From the NCBI GenBank assembly GCA_964525045.1, contig CAZGFD010000009.1, forward strand, positions 62,001 to 126,000: a stretch of 64,000 bases of DNA. The letters are read 5' to 3'. The notes under the pieces are model-generated. The model was given only the letters and a program-made list of their open reading frames with translations, did not search any database and had not been told where the DNA came from. This document shows positions 45,698 to 52,086 of this stretch, in pieces (position 1 is the stretch's first letter; each line of letters begins with the position of its first letter). This stretch comes from G020348185 sp964525045 (GTDB taxonomy: Bacteria; Nitrospirota; Nitrospiria; Nitrospirales; UBA8639). The translations under genes were made by a program, and so were the position numbers.

Positions 45698-45816
45698 CGA
45701 AACCGAGAACCCCCCGAAACCGGGAACCCCCCGAAACCGGGAACCCCCCGAAACCGGGAACCCCCCGAAACCCGGAACCCCCCGAAACCCGGAACCCCCC
45801 GAAACCCGGAACCCGA
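45698..45816. repeat. Tandem array of a 17-base GAAACCGGGAACCCCCC unit, seven copies
   Basis: Seven units in register (starts 45698, 45715, 45732, 45749, 45766, 45783, 45800). The first reads CGAAACCGAGAACCCCC, the next three have ACCGGG, the fifth and sixth have ACCCGG, and the last is cut and ends in CCCGAAAC. It looks like local expansion of one arm of the dispersed repeat. It ends 17 bases from the stop of the HbpS-like gene. Confidence 0.92.
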
Positions 45817-45833
45817 AACTATATTGGTTTCCC

Positions 45834-46376
45834 CTACTCCTTTTTCGTCTTTTTGATGGCCGCGCCAATACTTTTGAGGCCAGCCTCGGCGCAGGCATCA
45901 TCTAAATGCCCTCCTGGGGCTCCACCGACCCCGATTCCACCAACAATGTCTCCTTCCAGGATTATAGGGAGGCCACCGCCAAGTATAAGAATATCGGGAT
46001 CCATATCCCGAAGCCCCTGTATGGCAGGCATTTGGGTGATCAACTGAGCGAATTCACTAGTCGGCCGACCCATGCTGGCAGCCGTAAAGGCTTTTTTTCG
46101 GCTGCTGTTCAATGTATGGGGACCAGCCCCGTCTTCTCGGAGTAACACCTTCACTCTTCCTGACCGTCCCACGACGGCCACACTCACCTGATACCCATCG
46201 GCTTTGCACTTTTCCATTGCTGCGGTAGCCGCTTGGGTAGCCAAAGTCACCGGGAGAAACGTTTTCCGTGGCAGGTCCTCAGCGAATGTCATAGAGTTGG
46301 ACATTCCGAACGTCAAGGCCATCATAACCGGACAGGCGGCAAAAAAAGTTTTCATTGAAACTGGAATTGATTTCAT
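45834..46376 (-). CDS. Exported HbpS/GlcG-family protein (DUF336)
   Basis: A 180-residue protein with a signal peptide (FFAACPVMMALTFGMSNSMTFA). The domain runs from about residue 40 to 175 with AATAAMEKCKADGYQVSVAV, the RKKAFTAASMGRPT segment and the Gly-rich end GGLPIILEGDIVGGIGVGGA. HbpS binds heme and takes part in redox sensing; other members are of unknown role. A heme-related function would suit the surrounding cytochromes. AAGGAG lies 9 bases before the ATG. Confidence 0.88.
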   Translation of the reverse strand: MKSIPVSMKTFFAACPVMMALTFGMSNSMTFAEDLPRKTFLPVTLATQAATAAMEKCKADGYQVSVAVVGRSGRVKVLLREDGAGPHTLNSSRKKAFTAASMGRPTSEFAQLITQMPAIQGLRDMDPDILILGGGLPIILEGDIVGGIGVGGAPGGHLDDACAEAGLKSIGAAIKKTKKE

Positions 46377-46571
46377 GGGCGTGGTCTCCTTTCAGCAGAG
46401 CTGTGTTTTGATAGGAAATTAAAGGGGTTACAATGCCATGCCAGTTGATCTGGGGAGAAACAGGATAGCATCAGTCGTTTCTATTGAAAATTAACCTTTT
46501 TATCAAGGAAATAGCCTGTAAACCCGAAAAGCAAATTGTGTGGTGAAAGGGTATTCCCCCAGTTAATTTTT

Positions 46572-48224
46572 TTAAGCCTCATGGGGAAAACTCAACATGC
46601 CCCCTGTGAGGTTGTAGACTTTATTAAAACCGTGTTGAAGCAAGATTCGAGAGGCGAGATAGCCTCGTAGGCCTACTCGGCAATAGACGACGGTTTCTTT
46701 GTTAAAGTCTAATTCAAGGAGGTGGTCACGAAGGTGATCAATGGGAATCAGGCGTGCTTGAGGAATATGGAGTTCTTGAAATTCTTCGGGAGTGCGGACA
46801 TCCAGAATTTGGATGGATTCATTTTTCTCCATTTTTTTCCGCAATTCCTCTCCGGTAATGGTCTGCACTTCTCCCCTCAAAGCATTAGCCGCCACGAAGC
46901 CCGACATGACAATCGGGCCTTTCGCCGAATTAAATTGCGGCGCATAGGCCAAATCCAGATGTTCCAGATCCCGGACACCAAAACCGGCCGTCAAGGCTGT
47001 TGCCAAGACATCAATGCGCTTATCCACTCCTTGCTCTCCGATAATCTGAGCACCAAGGAGTTTGCCTGTCTCCTTTTCGGCGATGATCTTGATATGAAGA
47101 GTCTCAGCGCCGGGGTAATACTCGGCATGATCTAAAGGGTGGGTGACGGAAACAAAAAATCCGATTCCTTGAGCCCGGGCTTCATTTTCCGAGAGCCCTG
47201 TTTTGGCAGCAACGATTCCAAGGGTTTCAACAATAGCGGTTCCCAGGGCCCCCGGAAATTGGAGATCACCTCCGGCGGCGTTGGCTCCGGCCACTCGCCC
47301 TTGCCTGTTGGCTGGACCAGCTAAGGGCATACGAGTTCGTCTGCCGGTAACCAGGTGCAATGTTTCGACGGCATCGCCGGCAGCAAAAATATCCGGATCC
47401 GACGTTCCTTGATGATCGTTGACGGCAATCCCGCCTGCCGGGCCAATTTCAAGCCCCGCTTCCTTGGCGAGCCTCAATTCCGGTCGGACACCGATGGATA
47501 GGATGGCCAGATCCATTGGTAGGCGACGTCCGCTTTCCAATTCCGCTTCCACAGCAAAATTTTCTTTTCCAAAAAAGCCTTTGATGCCATCTCCAGTAAT
47601 GACTGCCACTCCACGATTGATGAGATGTTCGGTGACTAAGGCGGCCATGTCGGGATCGAGAGGTGGAAGAATTTGCGGGGCCAGTTCGACGACCGTCACC
47701 TCCAGGCCCCGGTTGACTAAGGCTTCAGCCGTTTCGAGCCCGATAAATCCTCCTCCGATGACCAAGGCTTTGTTTGCCTGATGGTTGTCGAGAAAGGATC
47801 GAATGGCGTCCGAATCGGGAACGGTTTTGACGGTGAAAATATTGGTGGAACGAATTCCTGGTAAGTCGGGGACAATCGCCCCCGCTCCGGGGGCGAGAAT
47901 GAGTTTGTCGTACGGCTGGGAAAAATTCTCACCTGTTTGCAGGTTTTTCACCTCTACCTGCTTATGCTGACGCGCGATGGTCAGGACCTCGTGCCGAATC
48001 TTGACCGACACGCGAAACCGTTTCCAAAACTTTTCCGGGGATTGAAGAAGAAGGTCTTGTCGGTTAGGGATGGTCTCACCGACATAATAGGGCAATCCGC
48101 AATTCGCAAAGGACACAAATGGCCCCTTTTCGAAAACGGTGATTTCAGCAGCTTCATTGGTTCGGCGAGCCTTAGCGGCTGCACTGGCCCCGCCCGCCAC
48201 CCCGCCAATTATGACAATTTTCAT
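46572..48224 (-). CDS. CoA-disulfide reductase-like flavoprotein with C-terminal rhodanese domain
   Basis: About 550 residues from the ATG at 48224 (AGCAGGA upstream). The FAD site IIGGVAGGASAAAKARR, the catalytic Cys in FVSFANCGLPYYVGE, a second nucleotide site ALVIGGGFIGLETAEAL and the dimerisation domain identify the CoADR/Npsr family. A rhodanese domain (about 455-545) ends the protein, with its active Cys in VVYCRVGLRGY. Such fusions reduce persulfides, polysulfides or CoA-disulfides. It follows a monoheme cytochrome gene by about 18 bases, so electron flow to or from the respiratory chain is plausible. Confidence 0.93.
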   Translation of the reverse strand: MKIVIIGGVAGGASAAAKARRTNEAAEITVFEKGPFVSFANCGLPYYVGETIPNRQDLLLQSPEKFWKRFRVSVKIRHEVLTIARQHKQVEVKNLQTGENFSQPYDKLILAPGAGAIVPDLPGIRSTNIFTVKTVPDSDAIRSFLDNHQANKALVIGGGFIGLETAEALVNRGLEVTVVELAPQILPPLDPDMAALVTEHLINRGVAVITGDGIKGFFGKENFAVEAELESGRRLPMDLAILSIGVRPELRLAKEAGLEIGPAGGIAVNDHQGTSDPDIFAAGDAVETLHLVTGRRTRMPLAGPANRQGRVAGANAAGGDLQFPGALGTAIVETLGIVAAKTGLSENEARAQGIGFFVSVTHPLDHAEYYPGAETLHIKIIAEKETGKLLGAQIIGEQGVDKRIDVLATALTAGFGVRDLEHLDLAYAPQFNSAKGPIVMSGFVAANALRGEVQTITGEELRKKMEKNESIQILDVRTPEEFQELHIPQARLIPIDHLRDHLLELDFNKETVVYCRVGLRGYLASRILLQHGFNKVYNLTGGMLSFPHEA

Positions 48225-48242
48225 GAATGTCCTGCTCAATGG

Positions 48243-48686
48243 TTATTGGTCGAACGACCTCACATACAACACGACGTGCCAAGCTTGCTCTTCGGTCAAC
48301 ACCAGTGGGATAAACGGGGCCATGTCCGTGCCAGGACTCCCGTTTTTCAATATCCAGAACAGCTCTCCATCCGTGCGAGTCGCCTGCCACTTCTTGTCAG
48401 TAAAGTTTCGAGGCAACTTGCCTCGCAGCCCCGGGATGTTGCCCAGTCCTTTGCCATCCTTTCCATGACACGTCACACAAAACCCCTTCCCTTCAAACAG
48501 GTTTTTGCCAGCCTCAATATTTTCAGGGGAAGGGGAAAAAGGATTCTCCCACGAGCGTGCTTCATTCATTTGATCGGGTGGGACCCTGGGTTTAAGAACC
48601 TCAAGGTCAGCCGATTGTGAAACAAGGGGCAGAAAACCTTGGAACCATGTGAACACAATTAATAGCCAGATAGCTCTGCCAATCAT
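48243..48686 (-). CDS. Monoheme c-type cytochrome
   Basis: A 147-residue protein with an N-terminal signal or anchor helix (IWLLIVFTWFQGFLPLV) and one heme site, FCVTCHGKDGKGLGN (Cys about residue 71). Met in SPGTDMAPFIP is the likely sixth heme ligand. It is a class-I cytochrome with AGGAG 8 bases before the ATG. It is probably co-transcribed with the CoADR-rhodanese gene. Confidence 0.9.
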   Translation of the reverse strand: MIGRAIWLLIVFTWFQGFLPLVSQSADLEVLKPRVPPDQMNEARSWENPFSPSPENIEAGKNLFEGKGFCVTCHGKDGKGLGNIPGLRGKLPRNFTDKKWQATRTDGELFWILKNGSPGTDMAPFIPLVLTEEQAWHVVLYVRSFDQ

Positions 48687-48739
48687 AAAAACGTCTCCTA
48701 TTTTTTAGAAGAGAAGCGAAGGGAAAGTGTACAATCAGG

Positions 48740-48770
48740 GCACGGGAGACATTCGATGAGTCTCCCGTGC
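48740..48770 (-). terminator. Hairpin behind the DUF1264 gene
   Basis: A perfect 11-base stem GCACGGGAGAC/GTCTCCCGTGC with a 9-base loop, 12 bases behind the stop at 48782. No T-run follows on the minus strand, so it may be a processing or stabilising structure instead. Confidence 0.55.
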
Positions 48771-48781
48771 AACGGGTGACC

Positions 48782-49306
48782 TTACTCGGGCTGCGGAAAG
48801 CTGTGGCCAATTGATTGTGGAAAGCTGACTGATCCGTCCGGGAACTTCTGGCCTTTTTGCCAAAGATGGTAAATCACACCATCGGTTTGAGAGGCAAATT
48901 CAACAATTCCCTTGACCGTCTCGGGATCGGTCGGCTCCAGAACTTGAACCCGGCCGGTGGCAATTTCGACCTTATGGTCATGGAAAAACCGGTGCCACTG
49001 AATTACCGGAAGCGTGCGCGACAGGTCTTTCACCACGAAGTACTCGATGGCAACCAGCGGCGCATTTTTATCTGTGGTCTCAAATAACAAACACTGTAAA
49101 ACCTGGTTTTTGGGTTCCAACAGTTTACAATAGTGATGAAAAGGGCCACCGACGGTTCCGTCTTCCATCATGTGTGGGGCCTGCACGTGGATTCCATATC
49201 CATGGGCGGGGCCATCGCTTCCGCTTAAGGCGGGAGTGACCATCATCCCAACCGTTATAAGACTGATAAATGCAATGACCGTGAGTGATTGAATCAATCG
49301 AAGCAT
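48782..49306 (-). CDS. Exported DUF1264 (OBAP-like) protein
   Basis: A 174-residue protein with a signal peptide (VIAFISLITVGMMVTPALSG). The mature part has the DUF1264 pattern: HGYGIHVQAPHMMEDG, HHYCKLLEPKNQVLQCLLFE, VAIEYFVVKDLSRTLP and WHRFFHDHKVEIATGRVQVL. The many His residues suggest metal binding. Plant relatives sit on oil bodies; the bacterial function is unknown. AAGGAGG stands 5 bases before the ATG. Confidence 0.85.
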   Translation of the reverse strand: MLRLIQSLTVIAFISLITVGMMVTPALSGSDGPAHGYGIHVQAPHMMEDGTVGGPFHHYCKLLEPKNQVLQCLLFETTDKNAPLVAIEYFVVKDLSRTLPVIQWHRFFHDHKVEIATGRVQVLEPTDPETVKGIVEFASQTDGVIYHLWQKGQKFPDGSVSFPQSIGHSFPQPE

Positions 49307-49425
49307 GGCAACCTCCTTTTGGGTAGTGAGTGTAAGAGACCAAAAAAACCGAACGTCCGAATGCCGACACCATTATATGCTGTTTCGGACAATTGCAAAA
49401 CTAAAATTTTTGCATGGGTTGCCGG

Positions 49426-49608
49426 TTAAGCCGCTTTTATAGGCAGGGCGCTCAATTCTTGTTCCTGCTTCAACCGGTTTTGGAGAATCAACGGGTCAAC
49501 GGTCTCTCCGCAATTCAGACATCGCCAGATGGATAAGTCGAAAACGGCTTCTTCTGCATCATAGACCCGATCGTTGACCATTAATCCGTGACATTTCGAA
49601 CAATTCAT
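49426..49608 (-). CDS. Small zinc-ribbon protein (paralogue of 36369-36593)
   Basis: A 60-residue protein with NCSKCHGLMVNDRVYD and RCLNCGETVDPLILQNR: the same two-knuckle plan, spacing and (V/I)DP(L/I)I continuation as the protein at 36369, without the basic tail. AGGGAG precedes the ATG. It lies 86 bases behind the rhodanese gene and may share its sigma-54-driven transcript. The function is unknown. Confidence 0.85.
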   Translation of the reverse strand: MNCSKCHGLMVNDRVYDAEEAVFDLSIWRCLNCGETVDPLILQNRLKQEQELSALPIKAA

Positions 49609-49694
49609 GGTGTATCTCCCTATGCGTAGAAAGAATGTAAAGGTTCAAGTCCAAGGTTGAGAAAGGTCTTGGCTTGGAAATGGTTTGCAATTAC

Positions 49695-50264
49695 TTAAGT
49701 ATTTTTGTGACGATTAAAGGGTAACGTGCCTAGCATCAATCCCATCAGGCAGGAATCAGTGAGACCGGCGTGAAACAAGCCCGCTCCCGCTGCAGCAGGA
49801 ATGAGCAAAAACCAAGGACTGAGCGTGACGCCTAATCCAATCCCCACCAGAATGAGAAATCCGGCAATGAGGCGGGTTTGTCGTTCAAGGGAAAAGCCCT
49901 TTCGACCACGAGTAACCTCATTACCGTCGACAATCCATTTGGTGATTCCTCCATCAAGCATTCGGCAATTGGTGATCCCATTCTTTACCAGATGGTTATA
50001 GGCCATTTGAACCCGATTTTGAGTACGGCACAAGAGAACAAGAGTTTGACTCTTTGCTGTTTCCCGTAATTCAGGTAGAAACTTGGGAAGGTCCGCCAAA
50101 GGGACATTTTTGGAATCCGGAATATGAACTTCCTCAAATTCGCTGGGGGTGCGAACATCGATGAAGATGGATGAACCCGACGCCGGATGGTCCTGGGAAC
50201 CATGTTCATTAGTCAGAGTGACCGCATATATGGTTTTTTGCCTGGCTTCAGCCGTGGACGTCAT
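49695..50264 (-). CDS. Membrane-anchored rhodanese (YgaP-like, rhodanese + DUF2892)
   Basis: A 189-residue protein: a rhodanese domain (about 20-120, FIDVRTPSEFEEVHIPDSKN, active Cys in VLLCRTQNRVQ) followed by two membrane helices of the DUF2892 type (LIAGFLILVGIGLGVTLSPW, LLIPAAAGAGLFHAGLTDSC). YgaP-like proteins are inner-membrane sulfurtransferases. AGGAGG precedes the ATG. The gene lies 21 bases behind the MBL-rhodanese gene, in one operon. Confidence 0.93.
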   Translation of the reverse strand: MTSTAEARQKTIYAVTLTNEHGSQDHPASGSSIFIDVRTPSEFEEVHIPDSKNVPLADLPKFLPELRETAKSQTLVLLCRTQNRVQMAYNHLVKNGITNCRMLDGGITKWIVDGNEVTRGRKGFSLERQTRLIAGFLILVGIGLGVTLSPWFLLIPAAAGAGLFHAGLTDSCLMGLMLGTLPFNRHKNT

Positions 50265-50285
50265 GATATTCCTCCTGGATAGACT

Positions 50286-51707
50286 TTAGCTTGCGATACA
50301 TTCAATGGTTGTTTTACTGTTCTGCCGGCCCCAGGTTTTCATCCAGGCATCATAACCTCCGACCAAATCCATTACCTGGGTGAAACCTTCAGAGGCCAAT
50401 ACACTCGCCGCAATCGAAGAGCGATACCCGCTCGCGCAATGAACGACGATCGCTTGATCCTTTTGGAGTTCATCCAGTCGTTCAGAAAGATGAGGGAGAG
50501 GGATATTCACACTATGCTCAATTGACCCTTCCTGCCACTCCCGTTCTGTTCTTACATCAATCACTTTTGGCCGTTCAGAGGTGGTCAGGGTTTCCGCTAA
50601 GGCGGCAGCCGTGATCCTGGTTGTTCGGCTGATAAGGTCAGGCCTGGATTTCAAAGCCATCATACCGTCTTTGAGATAACCCACAACTTGATCGAATCCG
50701 ATACGGCCCAGACGAGTCATGGCTTCCGGCTCGCGCCCCGGGTCTGCGACAATCACCATTGGGGTTTTTGGATTAAGCACAATGCCGGCCCAGGTGGCAA
50801 ATTTCCCGCTCAGGCCAATATTGATGCTATTGATCAGATGGCCTCCGGCAAAATCCGCAGGCTCTCGAACATCCAGGACTTGGGCCCCCTTGTTGACCTG
50901 GTTCATCATTTCGTCGACAGAGAGGGCCTTCAATTGGTGCTGAAGGGCGATATCCAAGGTTTCCCGATTTTGTTTATTGAGTTGAGCATCGTAGCCGAAA
51001 TAGGCAGGTGCTTCGGGTTGGTCACTGGCCACCAGCTTGATGAACTCGTCCCGACTCATTGGTTGCAATGCGTAGTTGTACCAGCGTTGCGTTCCAATAG
51101 TGGAAACCGTGTCGGTACTGAGGTTTTTCCCGCACATGGAGCCTGCCCCATGGGCTGGATAGACTAATGTTTCATTTGGGAGAGCCATTAATTTTTGGTG
51201 GAGTGAGTCATACAGCATTCCGCCGAGTTCCTTGGCAGTCACCCCGACTGAGGCCATGAGGTCAGGGCGACCGACATCACCGATGAACAAGGTATCTCCC
51301 GTCAAAACTGCATAAGGATTGTCGGTGCTTTGGCTCAAGTCATAAACCAGAATGGAAATCCCCTCTGGTGTATGGCCGGGAGTTTCCAAAATGCGCAACT
51401 GAACCTCGCCAAAATTGATGGTGTCACCATCTTTGAGCCCTCGAAAGGGGTATTCGGCTGTGGCTTTGGCGCCTAAACAAATCTGAGCTCCGGTTCTTTC
51501 GCGAAGCTCCAAATGCCCTGCCAAAAAATCCGCATGAAAATGTGTCAAAAGGACGTAGCGGATGTCCCATTTATTTTTTTCTGCATCTTCGATGTACTGA
51601 TCAATGTCGCGCTGTGGATCGACAACGGCGGCTATTTTGGTTTTTTCATCCGCAATCATATAGGAGGCATGTGCCAGACATCCTAGGTAATATTGTTTGA
51701 GGTTCAT
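50286..51707 (-). CDS. MBL-fold persulfide-dioxygenase-like protein with two rhodanese domains
   Basis: About 473 residues from the ATG at 51707, which has AAGGA 7 bases upstream. The MBL domain (1-240) carries THFHADFLAGH, GHTPEGISILVYD and TGDTLFIGDVGRPDL, the form found in persulfide dioxygenases and CstB-like fusions. Two rhodanese domains follow: the first (about 275-365) lacks a Cys at the active loop (VADPGREPEA) and is probably inactive; the second (about 385-465) has VVHCASGYRSS and looks active. The protein should oxidise glutathione or other persulfides to sulfite, feeding the sulfite oxidase module. Confidence 0.9.
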   Translation of the reverse strand: MNLKQYYLGCLAHASYMIADEKTKIAAVVDPQRDIDQYIEDAEKNKWDIRYVLLTHFHADFLAGHLELRERTGAQICLGAKATAEYPFRGLKDGDTINFGEVQLRILETPGHTPEGISILVYDLSQSTDNPYAVLTGDTLFIGDVGRPDLMASVGVTAKELGGMLYDSLHQKLMALPNETLVYPAHGAGSMCGKNLSTDTVSTIGTQRWYNYALQPMSRDEFIKLVASDQPEAPAYFGYDAQLNKQNRETLDIALQHQLKALSVDEMMNQVNKGAQVLDVREPADFAGGHLINSINIGLSGKFATWAGIVLNPKTPMVIVADPGREPEAMTRLGRIGFDQVVGYLKDGMMALKSRPDLISRTTRITAAALAETLTTSERPKVIDVRTEREWQEGSIEHSVNIPLPHLSERLDELQKDQAIVVHCASGYRSSIAASVLASEGFTQVMDLVGGYDAWMKTWGRQNSKTTIECIAS

Positions 51708-51937
51708 CGTGTTTTCCTTTCTCTTTATTTTCGGATCCTTATATTTGGAATAGGTTTTTTTAAGGCCTTCCACTCCCACGAAATTTAGAGGTTCCTTTTT
51801 AACCCCACCGTTGGAAGAGTCACCACAAAAAGATCTTGAGAGAAAATTTTTCTAAATAATTCATTGGCTTATAGATGATATTATTCGTTTATGCTGGTTT
51901 CACCAAAAACTAGTAATCATTATGAACATATAAATTA

Positions 51938-51952
51938 GCAAATGGAGTGCCA
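51938..51952 (-). promoter_or_regulatory. Sigma-54 (-24/-12) promoter of the MBL-rhodanese operon
   Basis: Read on the minus strand: CTGGCAC-TCCAT-TTGCT, identical to the consensus at TGGCAC and TTGCW with the correct spacing. The predicted start is about 51926. Confidence 0.85.
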
Positions 51953-52044
51953 GATTAAATAAATTGGGAGAAAAATAGAAAAATTATAAAAAACAAACAC
52001 TTATGAAAACACTATTCGATTGGAAAAAAAAGAAAAGAAGTGAT

Positions 52045-52083
52045 GTTAACAGTAGATAGTTAACTTGTTAACTTAACAAGTTA
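52045..52083. promoter_or_regulatory. Triple GTTAAC upstream activator site (copy 2) with long palindrome
   Basis: GTTAAC at 52045, 52059 and 52067, spaced by 8 and 2 bases exactly as at 45544-45571. The last hexamers extend into a 23-base palindrome (52061-52083, arms TAACTTGTTAA/TTAACAAGTTA). The nearest hexamer begins 94 bases upstream of the -24 GG. The array ends 3 bases from the activator stop codon, so a terminator role for the palindrome is also possible. Confidence 0.72.
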
Positions 52084-52086
52084 CAT

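Larger units (their letters stand above)
45376..45833. other. Regulatory and repeat-rich intergenic region
   Basis: No real gene seen. From left to right it holds the sigma-54-type promoter of the tetraheme cytochrome, an A/T-rich stretch (45440-45500), the GTTAAC array, a single-arm GAGTTTCTAAGATTCAGGTT repeat (about 45611) and the 17-base tandem array (45698-45816). Proline-rich open frames across the array are artefacts of the repeat. Confidence 0.75.
51708..52086. other. Regulatory region of the persulfide operon
   Basis: No gene seen. It holds the sigma-54-type promoter (51938-51952), a leader of about 219 bases, an A/T-rich stretch (51830-51935 and 51955-52040) and the GTTAAC array that ends next to the stop codon of the activator gene. 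Confidence 0.75.

Noticed and set aside
45665..45905. Proline-rich small open frames (PETGNPPKPGTPRN-type) over the tandem array
   Set aside because: They are the three-frame translation of a 17-base repeat and have no ribosome site; the unit length is not a multiple of three, so both plus frames look alike.
46376..46470. TGGCATGGCATTG on the minus strand as a sigma-54 promoter for the HbpS-like gene
   Set aside because: GG and the -12 GC do not have the required 10-base spacing.
52061..52083. 23-base palindrome as a simple terminator of the activator gene
   Set aside because: It is A/T-rich, lacks an adjacent T-run, and is part of a GTTAAC array repeated with the same spacing at another promoter; a regulatory role fits better, though termination is not excluded.
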